A program made the translations under genes and the position numbers. Below are positions 1 to 12,242 of a stretch of 64,000 bases of DNA, one piece after another. The number at the start of each line of letters is the position of its first letter. Positions within the stretch are counted from its first letter, which is position 1. The DNA is taken from the NCBI RefSeq assembly GCF_016907835.1, contig NZ_JAFBCT010000001.1:1550001-1614000 (forward strand), given 5' to 3'. The stretch comes from Agromyces cerinus (GTDB taxonomy: Bacteria; Actinomycetota; Actinomycetes; Actinomycetales; Microbacteriaceae). The notes under the pieces were generated by a model that had not been told where the DNA came from, did not search any database, and was given only the letters and a program-made list of their open reading frames with translations.

Positions 1-1980
1 GTCGACGCAGCGCACAACGCGCTGCGCGGGCTGAGGCCGAACTGGCGTGCGGGCGTGAGCTCCGCTGCCGACCGGGTCGCCGGCGCTCGCATCCGAATGC
101 TCGACCGGCTCGTGCCCTCCGGCGACGACGAGTGGCGGCGCGATGTGGTGTTCAGTCCGGTCCCGGCGCGCGAAGCCTCGGTCGTCCGACGGCTCGGCGA
201 GGTTCCCACGCTGCTGTCCACACCGTCGTGGGACGACCTTCGGATCGCGCCGGACGATCTCGTCGAACGCCTGCTGAGGTACCGCGATGCCGACGCCACA
301 GCGAGTGAGGCGGATCTGCTCCTCGCACTGCTCCGCCTCGACCTGGTGCTCGTCGAGCAGCGGCACCTCGACGCGCTCGCCCTGTTGGACGTGCCCGTCG
401 TGCTGCAGTCCGGCGAGCTGATGACGATCGCCGCCGGCCCGGCAGCCATCGCGTACGCGCTCGATCCGTTGATCGAACCGGCACAGGTGCAGGACGAGGA
501 TGGCGACTGGCGCCGTGCAGCCACCGCGCTTCCGGCGTCGCTCACTCCGTTCCCGCGCCGAATCGATACGACGGGTTTCGCCTGGGGCGGGACGGTCGAG
601 TTGCCGACGTGGGGTGACGGCGCATACTCGGGCGATGGACTCGAAGCCGGCAGCGGCTTCGAGTGGCGACAGCTCGCGCGCCGCAAGGCACCACTCACCC
701 CGTGCCTCGCCGCCCGGATGCTCAGTGGACTTCAGTCACCGCATCCGAATGCCGCCACCGCGATGTTCGAGGGTGTGCTGGAGGCATGGGATCGAGGGCT
801 GCTCCGGCCGGGGACGGCCGATCTCGGCCTGCTCCGGTGTGGCAGCTCGGGCAGCGGCGCGCAACTCGCGCGCGTCGCGCTGGAGCTGAGCGAGGCCGGA
901 CTCGGCTCCGTCGTCTGGCCGCTTCTCGACGGCTTCGTCGGCGCGTCGCTCGGAGCTGTTCGGATGACGGCGGGCACCGCGGAGGTGGTCGAGGCGATCG
1001 GCGTCCTGCTGCCCGGCGCCGAGGACGCCGTCGCTGCCGGCAACGCCGAACCGACGACGCTCGACCTCCCGCACACCCGCGCTCTCGCCGCCCGCCCCGG
1101 CTCCTCGCGCGCCGTCGCCGCCGCGAAGGCGATCGCTGCGCGACTCCCCGAACCGAGTGCGGCCTCCGGCTCCGACGTCGCTTCGCCGAAGCCCGCGGTC
1201 GATCTCGACGCGATCTGGCCCGCCGGAGACGGTGAGGGGGCCGCCATCGACGACGGCATCCGCCTCGCCTCGTCATCGCACCTTCGCGGGTCGAAGCGCT
1301 TCGTGCCGCTCGAGTTCAGCCTGGCCGAAGCACCCGAGGTGCGGTACCGGGCGCTCATGTCCTGGTCGTACGCCCTCGACCGCGAGGGCCAGCTCGATGC
1401 CGACACGGTCGTGGGCGAGGAGCGACGCTGGCTGCAGTGGGACGAAGCGTCGGGCAGGATCATCCCGTCGGAGTTCCGCGACCGCAACGCCGGCAAGGAC
1501 GGCCCGATGAGCAACGGCCCGGTACCGCCCCTGACCGTTCTGATGGTCGCGGTCGTGCTGGCCTCGCTGTGCTCCGACGTCGAGTCGCGCTACAGCGTCG
1601 ACGCGATGGTCGCCGGCCGCCGCTTCTCTGCCGAGTCGGTGTGCCTGGCCGCGTCACGGCTGCTGCCGCTGCCCGACATCACGCCTGCGCGCATGATGGG
1701 CTCGATCGAACGCGAGATGCGCGCGCTGCCGGTGCTGTGGCCGCTGCTCACCGAATCCGTCCGATTCGCGGCCGCCCAGCCGAAGCCGCCGTCCTGGCTG
1801 AACCGCGTCCTCGACGTCGCACTGCTTCGGGCCCCGGTGCTGCGTGCCGCCGCATCGGCGGGCCGGATCCCAGCCGAGCACGCCGCATGGCCGGGGCTGG
1901 CGGACCTCGCAGCACGGCCGGGCTCGAGCGCAGCGCTCACCAAGGCGCGGTCGCTCGTGACCGAGCTCGGCCTCGGCTGA
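1..1980 (+). CDS. Unrecognised protein, C-terminal 659 residues (5' end outside window)
   Basis: The reading frame is open from base 1, so the gene starts upstream; a GTG at 55 would be an internal start and I do not favour it. The visible part is rich in Ala, Leu and Arg, with no signal peptide, membrane segment or enzyme motif that I can name. A stretch near residues 60-90 (LLSTPSWDDLRIAPDDLVERL) resembles large actinobacterial proteins of the DUF6493/DUF7824 kind, but this is memory-based and weak. The middle (about residues 340-420) is low-complexity Ala/Pro-rich and probably a linker. The gene ends 31 bases before the convergent uppS stop. No function is proposed. Confidence 0.75.
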   Translation, partial: VDAAHNALRGLRPNWRAGVSSAADRVAGARIRMLDRLVPSGDDEWRRDVVFSPVPAREASVVRRLGEVPTLLSTPSWDDLRIAPDDLVERLLRYRDADATASEADLLLALLRLDLVLVEQRHLDALALLDVPVVLQSGELMTIAAGPAAIAYALDPLIEPAQVQDEDGDWRRAATALPASLTPFPRRIDTTGFAWGGTVELPTWGDGAYSGDGLEAGSGFEWRQLARRKAPLTPCLAARMLSGLQSPHPNAATAMFEGVLEAWDRGLLRPGTADLGLLRCGSSGSGAQLARVALELSEAGLGSVVWPLLDGFVGASLGAVRMTAGTAEVVEAIGVLLPGAEDAVAAGNAEPTTLDLPHTRALAARPGSSRAVAAAKAIAARLPEPSAASGSDVASPKPAVDLDAIWPAGDGEGAAIDDGIRLASSSHLRGSKRFVPLEFSLAEAPEVRYRALMSWSYALDREGQLDADTVVGEERRWLQWDEASGRIIPSEFRDRNAGKDGPMSNGPVPPLTVLMVAVVLASLCSDVESRYSVDAMVAGRRFSAESVCLAASRLLPLPDITPARMMGSIEREMRALPVLWPLLTESVRFAAAQPKPPSWLNRVLDVALLRAPVLRAAASAGRIPAEHAAWPGLADLAARPGSSAALTKARSLVTELGLG

Positions 1981-2011
1981 CGAGAACGATCACCGACGGA
2001 GTCGGCTCGAC

Positions 2012-2821
2012 TCAGCTGCCGGCGGTCGGCGCGTCGATCGCACCGCCGAAACGGCGATTGCGACCGGCATAGAGCTCGATGGCCTGCCACAGGTCGACGC
2101 GCGAGAAGTCGGGCCACAGCGTGTCGAGGAACACCATCTCGGCGTACGCCGACTGCCAGAGCATGAAGTTCGAGGTGCGCTGCTCCCCCGAGCTGCGCAC
2201 GAAGAGGTCGACGTCGGGCAGGTCGGGCACGTAGAGCCGCTTCGCGATGAGCTTCTCCGACACGGCCGACGGGCGAAGGCGACCGGATGCCACGTCGTCG
2301 GCGATCGATCGCACGGCGTCGGCGATCTCGGTGCGCCCTCCGTAGTTGACGCACATCGTGAGGGTCAGGGTGTCGTTGCCCGCGGTCAGCTGCTCCGCGA
2401 CCTGCAGCTCCTTGATGACCGAGGCCCAGAGGCGGGGGCGGCGTCCGGCCCACCGGATGCGCACGCCCCACTCGTTGAGCTGGTCGCGGCGCCGGTGCAG
2501 CACGTCCCGGTTGTAGCCCATGAGGAAGCGCACCTCTTCGGGCGAGCGCTTCCAGTTCTCGGTCGAGAACGCGTAGACCGAGAGGTGCTTCACGCCCGCC
2601 TGGATGGCCCCTGCGACGACGTCGAGCAGCGCCATCTCGCCCGCCTTGTGCCCTTCGATGCGGGTGAGGCCGCGGCGGTTGGCCCACCGGCCGTTTCCGT
2701 CCATGACGATCGCGACGTGCTCGGGCACTGCACCCTTCGGCAGGGCGGGCGGGTAGATGCCCGTCCAGTCGAGCGGCCGGTAGGGCACGGCGTCGCGGTG
2801 GGTGTAGGGCTTCGGGCTCAC
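2012..2821 (-). CDS. uppS: Isoprenyl transferase (undecaprenyl diphosphate synthase family)
   Basis: Cis-prenyltransferase that condenses isopentenyl diphosphate onto an allylic primer to make the polyprenyl carrier lipid for peptidoglycan. The 269-residue protein has the diagnostic [17 protein letters not shown] block (the Asp binds Mg-pyrophosphate), then the FSTENWKR motif and the C-terminal [19 protein letters not shown] block. I place the start at the GTG whose GTGA overlaps the recO stop by four bases; this gives the expected short N-terminus and implies translational coupling. A longer in-frame extension into recO is unlikely. It is the last gene of the recO-uppS pair, a standard actinobacterial arrangement. 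Whether the product is the C55 or a shorter chain cannot be read from the sequence. Confidence 0.96.
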   Translation of the reverse strand: MSPKPYTHRDAVPYRPLDWTGIYPPALPKGAVPEHVAIVMDGNGRWANRRGLTRIEGHKAGEMALLDVVAGAIQAGVKHLSVYAFSTENWKRSPEEVRFLMGYNRDVLHRRRDQLNEWGVRIRWAGRRPRLWASVIKELQVAEQLTAGNDTLTLTMCVNYGGRTEIADAVRSIADDVASGRLRPSAVSEKLIAKRLYVPDLPDVDLFVRSSGEQRTSNFMLWQSAYAEMVFLDTLWPDFSRVDLWQAIELYAGRNRRFGGAIDAPTAGS

Positions 2822-3555
2822 TGGGCGGTCGTCTCTCTGGATACGTGGGGCAGCGAGCGGAGGCCCCGCTCGAGGTGCCACTGGGTGTAGGCGGCGATGA
2901 TGCCGCTGGCCTGGCTGCGGTCGCGGTCGCTCGACGCTTTCGCGAACACCCAGTCGCCGGCGAGCAGTGCGCCGAGGAGGGCCACCGTGGAGCCGGCGAT
3001 GCGCGGCGTGCCGGGCGGGGCGCATTCATCGCAGACGACGCCGCCGAGCTGCACGACGACCGCCGTGTGCTCGCCGACCTTGCCGCAGCGCGCGCAGTCC
3101 TGGAAGCTCGGCGCCCATCCCGCGAGGGCGAGGGCACGCAGCAGGTAGGAGTCGAGGGTGAGGCTCGCGCCGTGCTCGTGCCGTGAGAGCGAGCGCAGCG
3201 CACCGACGAGCAGCAGGTACTGCTGCAGGGAGCCCTCGGCCTCGGTGAGCTTGTCGGCGGCCTCGACCATGGCGTTCGCGGCGGTGTAGGCCGAGTAGTC
3301 CTGCGTGATGAGGGCGCCGTAGGAGCCGAGCGACTCGGCCTGCGTCACGACGTCGAGGCTCCGGCCCTCGTAGAGCTGCAGGTCGGCGACCATGAACGGC
3401 TCGAGCCGCGACCCGAACTTCGAGCCCGTGCGTCGCACGCCCTTGGCGACGGCGCGGATCTTGCCGTGCTGCCGGGTCAGCAGGGTGACGATGCGGTCGG
3501 CTTCGCCCAACTTGTGGGTGCGGAGCACGACGGCTTCATCTCGGTACACGGGCAC
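2818..3555 (-). CDS. recO: DNA repair protein RecO
   Basis: Recombination mediator that loads RecA on SSB-coated single strands with RecR in RecF-type gap repair. The 245-residue protein begins with the RecO OB-fold signature ([20 protein letters not shown]), followed by the basic stretch [17 protein letters not shown]. It carries a C-terminal four-cysteine zinc site (CARCG at about 147 and CDEC about 20 residues later). The start is GTG with a GAAGG-like ribosome site just upstream. It is co-transcribed with uppS (four-base overlap). Upstream is an 81-base divergent interval shared with the oxidoreductase gene at 3637, which must hold both promoters. Confidence 0.96.
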   Translation of the reverse strand: MPVYRDEAVVLRTHKLGEADRIVTLLTRQHGKIRAVAKGVRRTGSKFGSRLEPFMVADLQLYEGRSLDVVTQAESLGSYGALITQDYSAYTAANAMVEAADKLTEAEGSLQQYLLLVGALRSLSRHEHGASLTLDSYLLRALALAGWAPSFQDCARCGKVGEHTAVVVQLGGVVCDECAPPGTPRIAGSTVALLGALLAGDWVFAKASSDRDRSQASGIIAAYTQWHLERGLRSLPHVSRETTAQ

Positions 3556-3636
3556 CCTTCATTCTCCCACCCCGGGCCCTCGAACCGCCCGAAGCGGATG
3601 CCGCGGCGCCCCGATCCCACATGCTTGACTGGGCGC

Positions 3637-4383
3637 ATGGCAGAGATCCTCGTCACCGGGGCGACCGGAACTGTTGGGCGCCGGCTCGTCGAGCGGCTCC
3701 GCGATCGCGGCGACAGCGTGCGGGCGCTGAGTCGCCGCAGCGGACCAGACCTCGTGACCGGCGACCTCGCCACGGGCGACGGCATCGAGCAAGCGATCGA
3801 CGGCGTCGAGACGATCGTGCACCTCGCGACGACGAGCCGAGACGACTCGGGTATCGCCCGAGTCCTCGTCGATGCGATCGGCCCCGAGCGGCGCCCGCAC
3901 CTCGTGCTGCTCTCGATCGTGGGCATCGACCGCAATCCGCTCCCGTACTACCGCGGCAAGCTCGCGACCGAGGCGGTCGTGACCGGCTCGGGCGTGCCGC
4001 ACACCATCCTCCGGGCGACCCAGTTCCACCCATTCGTGGCCTCGCTTCTCGACGCGCAGCGATACTCCCCCGTGCTCGTCGCGCCGTCGATCAGCCTGCA
4101 GCCGATCGACGTGGGCGAGCTCGTCGACCGACTCGTCGAACTCGTCGACTCCGCGCCGGCGGGACGCGTGCCCGACATCGGCGGCCCCGAGGTGCGCACG
4201 GTCCGCTCGTTCGCAGAGGCCTACCGCACGGCGCGAGGCTCGCATCGCCCGGTCATGCCCCTGCGCCTGCCCGGCGCGACCTTCCGGGCCTTCCGCTCGG
4301 GCAGCGCGCTCGTGCCCGACGGGCAGACCACGACCGTCACCTTCGAGCAGTTCCTCGCGGCGCGTGATTCACTGGTGCCGTGA
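3637..4383 (+). CDS. NAD(P)-binding atypical short-chain dehydrogenase (NmrA/YtfG-like)
   Basis: A 248-residue Rossmann-fold protein opening with ILVTGATGTVGRRL, the GxTGxxG dinucleotide-binding motif. It continues with a short sugar-epimerase-like body (HLATTS after strand 4, then YYRGKLATEAVV, where Tyr and Lys occupy the YxxxK-like positions). Such proteins act as NAD(P)H-dependent quinone or flavin reductases or as redox sensors; the substrate is not evident. The ATG start is chosen because the glycine motif then lies at residue 7. No good Shine-Dalgarno is present. The stop overlaps the next gene's GTG by four bases, so the two form an operon. It interrupts the recO/leuA neighbourhood usual in this family. 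Confidence 0.85.
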   Translation: MAEILVTGATGTVGRRLVERLRDRGDSVRALSRRSGPDLVTGDLATGDGIEQAIDGVETIVHLATTSRDDSGIARVLVDAIGPERRPHLVLLSIVGIDRNPLPYYRGKLATEAVVTGSGVPHTILRATQFHPFVASLLDAQRYSPVLVAPSISLQPIDVGELVDRLVELVDSAPAGRVPDIGGPEVRTVRSFAEAYRTARGSHRPVMPLRLPGATFRAFRSGSALVPDGQTTTVTFEQFLAARDSLVP

Positions 4384-5039
4384 GCTCCGCACTCTTCGTC
4401 ATCCCGCTCTGGCTCGACCTCACCGCAGTGGCGATCGGAGCCATCCAGGGTGCGATGTTCGCCGCCCGCCTCACCGAGCGCCGCATCGACCTGCTCGGCG
4501 TCGCCCTGATCGGCGTGCTCGTCGGACTCGGCGGTGGTCTCCTCCGCGACGTGCTGCTGAATCAGCCGCCCGCGGCGATCTTCGACAACTGGTACATCCC
4601 CGTCGCGACCGCGGCGGCTCTGCTCGGCATGCTGCTGCTCCGGGTGTTCACCCGGCTCAATGGGCTCATCATCGCGCTCGACGCGGTCACGATCGGCCTC
4701 TTCGGCGCGATCGGCACGACGAAGGCGCTCGCCTACGGTGCACCCGTCGTGCCGGCGGTGTTCGTCGGGGTGCTCTCCGCCGTCGGCGGCTCGATCCTGC
4801 GTGATGTCGCGCTGAACCTGCCGATCGCTCTCATGCACGTCGGCTCGCTCTACGCGATCGCCGCGACCGTCGGTGCGGCGCTCCTCGTGGTACTCGTCGC
4901 CCTCGGCGTCAACGTCGTCGTGGCGGGCAGTGCGTGCGTGATCGTGACGACACTCATCCGCCTGGGCTCCGTGCGCTTCGGCTGGAGCCTTCCCGAGCAA
5001 CGTGCGCTCGGCTCCTGGAAGGTCTGGCGTCGCGCCTGA
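4380..5039 (+). CDS. TRIC-type cation channel (UPF0126/YicG family membrane protein)
   Basis: A 219-residue membrane protein of about seven hydrophobic segments made of two repeated halves. Each half carries a glycine-rich helix followed by Arg-Asp: LGGGLLRDVLLN near residue 58 and VGGSILRDVALN near residue 140. This duplicated GG-LRD motif is the hallmark of the bacterial TRIC/UPF0126 family, which forms trimeric monovalent-cation channels in the cytoplasmic membrane. The GTG start lies inside the stop of the oxidoreductase gene (GTGA). A strong hairpin 20 bases after the stop ends the transcript. Confidence 0.93.
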   Translation: MSSALFVIPLWLDLTAVAIGAIQGAMFAARLTERRIDLLGVALIGVLVGLGGGLLRDVLLNQPPAAIFDNWYIPVATAAALLGMLLLRVFTRLNGLIIALDAVTIGLFGAIGTTKALAYGAPVVPAVFVGVLSAVGGSILRDVALNLPIALMHVGSLYAIAATVGAALLVVLVALGVNVVVAGSACVIVTTLIRLGSVRFGWSLPEQRALGSWKVWRRA

Positions 5040-5058
5040 CTCCCATGCCATGAACCAG

Positions 5059-5095
5059 CGGATGCCGCGTGCACACCTCGTGCACGCGGCATCCG
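5059..5095. terminator. Bidirectional terminator built from an inverted CGGATGCC pair
   Basis: A perfect 16-base-pair stem (5059-5074 with 5080-5095) with a five-base loop lies between the convergent TRIC and leuA stops. It lacks a clear T-run on either side, as is common in actinobacteria. Both arms begin with the octamer CGGATGCC discussed in the findings. Confidence 0.85.
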
Positions 5096-5102
5096 ACTTC
5101 GA

Positions 5103-7032
<1,930 letters not shown>

Positions 7033-7033
7033 G

Positions 7034-7077
7034 ACGGAACGAGCGGATGCCTCCCCCGACGCATCCGCTCGTTCCGT
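7034..7077 (-). terminator. Terminator of the ABC exporter operon
   Basis: A perfect 17-base-pair stem (7034-7050 with 7061-7077) with a 10-base loop starts 29 bases past the permease stop and separates it from the leuA leader. Both arms contain GGATGC/GCATCC as part of the CGGATGCC repeat family. Confidence 0.8.
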
Positions 7078-7105
7078 TCCCCTCAGCACCCCGCGGCGGC
7101 ACTCC

Positions 7106-8502
7106 CTAGTCGACCGCGAGGGCGACCACCGGCGAGACGCGCATCGCGCGCCGTGCCGGAGCGATGGAGGCGACGAGCGTCAGGACGCCCGCGGCCACGA
7201 GCAGACCGCCGAACAGCGCCCACGGAATGCCCGGGAGCACAAACGTCGGCTCCCCCTGCGCACCGCCGAGCAGTGCCTGCGCACCCGCCCAGCCGTAGCC
7301 GAAGCCGAGCACGATGCCGGTGGCGGTGGCCGCGAGCGTGAGGGCGGCGCTCTCGACGACGATCATGTGACGCAGCTGCCGACGGTCGAAGCCGAGCGCG
7401 CGCAACAGGCCGAGCTCGCGCGTGCGCTGCATGACGCTCAGCGACAGGGTGTTCACCATGCCGATCGCGGCGATGAGGGCGCTGAACCCGATGAGCACCG
7501 TGAAGACCGCGACGGTGACGTTCAGCATCTCGTCGATGCCGGCGTACATCTCGGGCTGTGCTCGTTGCGCGGCGACGAGCATCGCCCGGTACGACTCCAT
7601 CGTCACCGAGAACGTGGTCACGAGGGTGACGCCGATCACGAGGCCGATGGTCATGCGCGAGCTCCGCTCGGGGTGGCGCACGGCGTTCTCGGCGGCGAGG
7701 CGGGCCGCCGGCGAGGCACCGAAGAGCCGGCCGACGATGCGCAGCACCGGGGGCATCACGACGTGTGCGCCGAGCACGATGCCCGTGAACGAGACGAGAC
7801 CGCCGACCATGCCGACGAGCACGCCGTACGGTTCGGTCAGACCCCAGACCACGCCGGCGACCAGCAGGCCGATGCCCACGACGAACAGCACGAGGGCGGT
7901 GATGTTGCGCCCACGACGACGGCCGAGCTCCTCGCGGTCCTGCTCGTTGGCGTTGCCGATGGCCTGGATCGGCCGCACTCGCAGCACCCGGCGCGAGCCG
8001 ACCCACGAGGCGAGCCACGTGGTGATCACGACGGCGATCGCCGGCAGCACGATCATCGCGTTCAGGTAGTCGTAGTCGGTGGCGGGCATGAGGTCGTTCG
8101 CGACGGCCAGCTGCTCGATGCCGAAGGCGATCGCGGTGCCGGCGATGACGCCGATCGCCGCCCCGATGAGGCCCACGAGCAGCCCCTCACGGGCGATCTG
8201 TGCGCGCTGAGCCCGGGCGCTCGAGCCGATGAGGCGGAGCAGGGCGATGAGCCGTGTGCGACCGGCAACGACGGTCGAGACGGTGTTCGCCGTGACGATC
8301 GCGCTCACGTAGACCGCGATCACGATGAACACGACGGCGACGATGCCGAGCATCAGCGCGACCGTGGTGCTCTCGCCGGTCACGTCGTCGGCGGCGATCG
8401 CAGCGGCGAGCAGCCCGGTGATGTGCAGCAGCGCGACCCCGAAGGTGCCGGCAAGGGCGGCGACGAGGAGCGTCGGCCACTGGTCCTTCAGTCGCGTGTG
8501 CA

Positions 8503-8503
<1 letters not shown>
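7106..8503 (-). CDS. ABC transporter permease, FtsX/MacB type
   Basis: A 465-residue membrane protein with two FtsX-like modules. The first has membrane segments near residues 12-35, 47-70 and 105-130. A central pair lies near 205-245, and the last module has segments near 345-375, 395-425 and 435-455. It has the typical motif [14 protein letters not shown] before the final module (coupling helix). It lacks the large extracellular domain of MacB, so it resembles short lipoprotein- or peptide-export permeases. The start ATG shares its A with the ATPase stop (TGATG), so the two are translationally coupled. It probably forms the channel of an envelope-stress or antimicrobial-peptide exporter controlled by the adjacent two-component system. 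Confidence 0.9.
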
Positions 8504-9264
<761 letters not shown>

Positions 9265-9322
9265 GTCTTCGACGCTACGGACGGCACCGGGGGTGAGGCA
9301 TCCGGCGCTTGGATGGTTCGCC

Positions 9323-9340
9323 GTCATCCTGCAGGATGAC
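9323..9340. promoter_or_regulatory. Perfect 18-bp palindrome, candidate response-regulator site
   Basis: GTCATCCTGCAGGATGAC is a perfect palindrome between the response-regulator stop (9373) and the ABC ATPase start (9264). If transcription begins at the ATG, the site is centred near -67. There is no convincing -35 box for the ABC operon, which would fit an activator-dependent promoter. Its position next to a NarL-type regulator gene suggests that regulator as the binder; this is inference. Confidence 0.55.
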
Positions 9341-9372
9341 CCGGCATCACCCGAGAGCAGGCACCTGGACGG

Positions 9373-10044
9373 TCAGGGCGCCGTCGGCAGCTCGTGCTCG
9401 TAGGCGAACACCACGAGCTGCACACGGTCGCGCAACCCGAGCTTGGCGAGGATGCGGCTCACGTGGGTCTTGACCGTCGCCTCCGACAGGAACTCGGATG
9501 CCGCGATCTCGCCGTTGCTGAGCCCCCGGGCCGCGAGTGCGAAGATCTCGCGTTCGCGAGGCGTCAGCTCCGACCAGGCGGCGGGCGCCGGCCGCCGGCC
9601 GCTCCCCCGGCCCACGTGGGCGAAGAGCGCGCGCGTCGCGGCCGCAGCGATCACCTGGTTGCCCTGGTGCACCGTGCGGATCGCCGCGAGCAGGAACTCG
9701 GGGTCCGCATCCTTCAGCACGAAGCCGCTCGCACCGGCGCGAATGGCCCTCGCCGCGTTCTCGTCGAGGTCGAAGGTCGTGAGCACGACGATGCGTGGCG
9801 GAGCCACTCCGTCACGATCGGCGGCGGCGACGATCTGCTCGGTCGCCGCGATGCCGTCCTGCACGGGCATCCGCACGTCCATGAGCACCACATCGGGTCG
9901 TTCACGGCGCGCGAGCTCGACGGCGGCGCCGCCATCGCTCGCCTCGCCCACGACCTCGAGGTCGGGCTGCGACTCGATGAGCATGCGCACACCGGCTCGG
10001 AACAGCGCCTGGTCATCGACGAGCGCGACGCGGATGCCGCTCAT
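9373..10044 (-). CDS. NarL/FixJ-family response regulator
   Basis: A 223-residue two-domain regulator. The receiver domain opens with RVALVDDQALFRAG (acidic pocket), has the phospho-acceptor Asp in VVLMDVRMP near residue 54, and the conserved Lys in VLKDADPEF near 107. The C-terminal LuxR helix-turn-helix spans about 155-215 (LTPREREIFALAARGLSNGEIA and EATVKTHVSRILAKL). The start overlaps the kinase stop by four bases. It most likely activates the downstream ABC exporter genes through the palindrome at 9323-9340. Confidence 0.93.
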   Translation of the reverse strand: MSGIRVALVDDQALFRAGVRMLIESQPDLEVVGEASDGGAAVELARRERPDVVLMDVRMPVQDGIAATEQIVAAADRDGVAPPRIVVLTTFDLDENAARAIRAGASGFVLKDADPEFLLAAIRTVHQGNQVIAAAATRALFAHVGRGSGRRPAPAAWSELTPREREIFALAARGLSNGEIAASEFLSEATVKTHVSRILAKLGLRDRVQLVVFAYEHELPTAP

Positions 10045-11228
10045 GCCGGGCGACCCGTCTGCGCCGGAATCCTCGCGGTCACGCGGAACATGGCGTCTGC
10101 GCCGGCCTCAACGAGCAGCGTGCCGCCGGCGAGCTGTGCCCGCTCACGCATGCCCGGGATGCCGTGCCGGAAGGCATGGGACTCGGGCGCAGGGGCATCC
10201 GCTCGCCTGGCGTTCACGAGCGAGACCGTGACGCCGTCGGCGTCCCAGTCCAGCCCGAGGTGCACGGGTGCGCTGACGTCGCCATGGCGAAGTGCATTCG
10301 TGAGGCCTTCCTGTGCGATGCGGTAGACCGCGATCTGGTGACCGGTGCCGAGCGCCAGGCGCTGCCCCGTCTCGGTGAAGCGGAGGTCGAGGCCGGCCGC
10401 ACGCACCTGGTCGAGCAGGCCGCCGAGGTCGTCGAGCACGGGTTGCGGCGCCCCCGCCTCGTCATGACGGAGTTCGGCGAGGAGCAGGCGCACATCGCCG
10501 AGCGCGCCGCGAGCGACGCCGGCGATCGTGCCGAGCGCGTCGACGGCTGCTTCGGGCCGGGTGGGCGCGGCGAATCGGGCGCCGTCGGCCTGCGCGATGA
10601 CGACGGCGAGCGAATGCGCCACGACATCGTGCATGTCTCGTGCGATGCGATTGCGCTCCTGCTCGACGATGTAGCGGTACTCGACGAGTTCGCGCTCGCG
10701 GTTCGCGGTCTCCTCACGGCGACGCACCTCACGGGTGTCGCGCACGGAGCGGACGAGGAGCCCTGCCGTCCAGGAGAGCACGAGCACCGCGATCGAGGCG
10801 ACGAACAGCACGAGCGTCAGGATGACCATGCTGACGGTGTCCTGCGGACCGACGAACCCGGCATTGTCGATGAGCGGTTTGGCGACGGCGAGGTAGCCGG
10901 TCGCGAACAGCGCGCCGACGCCGGCCGAGACGAGGCCCAGCCACTTGACGACTCGACCGCCGTGCGCCGCGGTCGAGTACAGCACCCCGATCACCGCGAC
11001 GTCGTACAGCTGCAGGTCCCGCAGCCACAGCATCTGCACGAGCGCGCCGCCCCAGGCGAGTCCGAGCGACCAGGCGGGCCATGCGCGGCGCACCGCGAGA
11101 GCGGCGGAGAACGCGAGCAGCGCGACGATGTCGGCCCACTCGCCGAGCACGGCGAACGGCATGCACACGAACCCGAACACGACGGCGAGCACGATGTCGG
11201 TCGTGAGCTTCGCGCGGCTGATGGTCAT
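10041..11228 (-). CDS. Sensor histidine kinase (HisKA_3 family)
   Basis: A kinase of about 395 residues, partner of the regulator that overlaps its stop. The N-terminal half has five to six hydrophobic segments (about residues 10-165) and no large external loop, so it probably senses within the membrane. The HisKA_3 dimerisation box RNRIARDMHDVVAHSLAVV carries the phospho-accepting His near residue 205. The HATPase_c domain follows (YRIAQEGLTNALRHG as N-box, HGIPGMRERAQLAGG as G-box). I favour ATG 11228 (MTISRAKL); a GTG two codons upstream at 11234 is the alternative. This intramembrane-sensing type next to an ABC exporter is common in antibiotic- and envelope-stress detoxification modules. 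Confidence 0.92.
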   Translation of the reverse strand: MTISRAKLTTDIVLAVVFGFVCMPFAVLGEWADIVALLAFSAALAVRRAWPAWSLGLAWGGALVQMLWLRDLQLYDVAVIGVLYSTAAHGGRVVKWLGLVSAGVGALFATGYLAVAKPLIDNAGFVGPQDTVSMVILTLVLFVASIAVLVLSWTAGLLVRSVRDTREVRRREETANRERELVEYRYIVEQERNRIARDMHDVVAHSLAVVIAQADGARFAAPTRPEAAVDALGTIAGVARGALGDVRLLLAELRHDEAGAPQPVLDDLGGLLDQVRAAGLDLRFTETGQRLALGTGHQIAVYRIAQEGLTNALRHGDVSAPVHLGLDWDADGVTVSLVNARRADAPAPESHAFRHGIPGMRERAQLAGGTLLVEAGADAMFRVTARIPAQTGRPA

Positions 11229-11348
11229 GGGCACCGATCCACCGTACGCGCTCGGGCGACCGCCGACCTCAGCGGGCGCGCGGAATCATCCTCGAGTCGT
11301 ACACGGCGACGACCGGGACGACCGCCGCGCCCGGCCCCGTCGCACGCC

Positions 11349-12242
11349 TCAGAACCCGAGGCGACCGAGCTGCTTCGGGTCGCGCTGCCATTCCTTCGCG
11401 ACCTTCACGTGCAGCGCGAGGTGCACCTTGCGGCCGAGCAGCCCCTCGATCTGGGCGCGGGCGGTCGTGCCGACCTCGCGCAGTCGCGATCCACCCTTGC
11501 CGATGATGATGCCCTTCTGGCTGTCGCGCTCGACGTAGAGGTTCGCGTAGATCTCGAGCAGGTCCTTGTCTTCGCGCTCGACCATGTCGTCGACCGTCAC
11601 CGCGATCGAGTGCGGCAGCTCGTCGGAGACGCCCTCGAGGGCCGCTTCGCGGATGAACTCGGCGATGCGCTCGCTCGTGTTCTCATCGGTCAACGTCTCG
11701 GCCGGGTAGAGCGGCTGGTCGGACTCGGGCAGCAACGACAGCAGTTCGTCGACGAGCACGTCGAGCTGGTCGTCCTGCGGCGCGGAGACCGGGATGATCG
11801 CCGCCCACTCGCGGAGCTCCGACACGGCGAGCAGGTGCTCCGCGATCTTCGACTTCGACGCGGCATCCGTCTTCGTGACGATCGCGACCTTCTTGGCCCG
11901 CGGATACTGGTCGAGCTGCTCGTTGATGTAGCGGTCGCCCGGGCCGATCGGCTCGTTCGCCGGCACGCAGAACGCGATCACGTCGACGTCGCCGAGGGTC
12001 GACTGCACGAGGGCGTTGAGGCGTTCGCCGAGCAGCGTGCGCGGGCGATGCAGACCCGGCGTGTCGACGAGGATGATCTGGCCGTGCTCGCGGTGCACGA
12101 TGCCGCGGATGGCGCGGCGCGTCGTCTGCGGCTTCGAGCTCGTGATCGCGACCTTCTCGCCGACGAGGGCGTTGGTGAGCGTCGACTTGCCGACGTTCGG
12201 CCGCCCGACGAACGAGACGAATCCGGCATGATACTCAGCCAC
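11349..12242 (-). CDS. era: GTPase Era
   Basis: Ribosome-assembly GTPase that binds the 3' end of 16S rRNA. The 297-residue protein has G1 GRPNVGKST (about 13), switch KPQTTRRAIRG, G3 DTPGLH and a KH RNA-binding domain in the C-terminal third (IIIGKGGSRLREVGTTAR). The G4 motif reads TKTD instead of NKxD; I believe this variant is common in actinobacterial Era. It overlaps the end of the corC-like gene by eight bases and closes the phoH-ybeY-corC-era run. A 120-base gap separates its stop from the kinase gene downstream, and I see no strong hairpin there. Confidence 0.97.
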   Translation of the reverse strand: MAEYHAGFVSFVGRPNVGKSTLTNALVGEKVAITSSKPQTTRRAIRGIVHREHGQIILVDTPGLHRPRTLLGERLNALVQSTLGDVDVIAFCVPANEPIGPGDRYINEQLDQYPRAKKVAIVTKTDAASKSKIAEHLLAVSELREWAAIIPVSAPQDDQLDVLVDELLSLLPESDQPLYPAETLTDENTSERIAEFIREAALEGVSDELPHSIAVTVDDMVEREDKDLLEIYANLYVERDSQKGIIIGKGGSRLREVGTTARAQIEGLLGRKVHLALHVKVAKEWQRDPKQLGRLGF

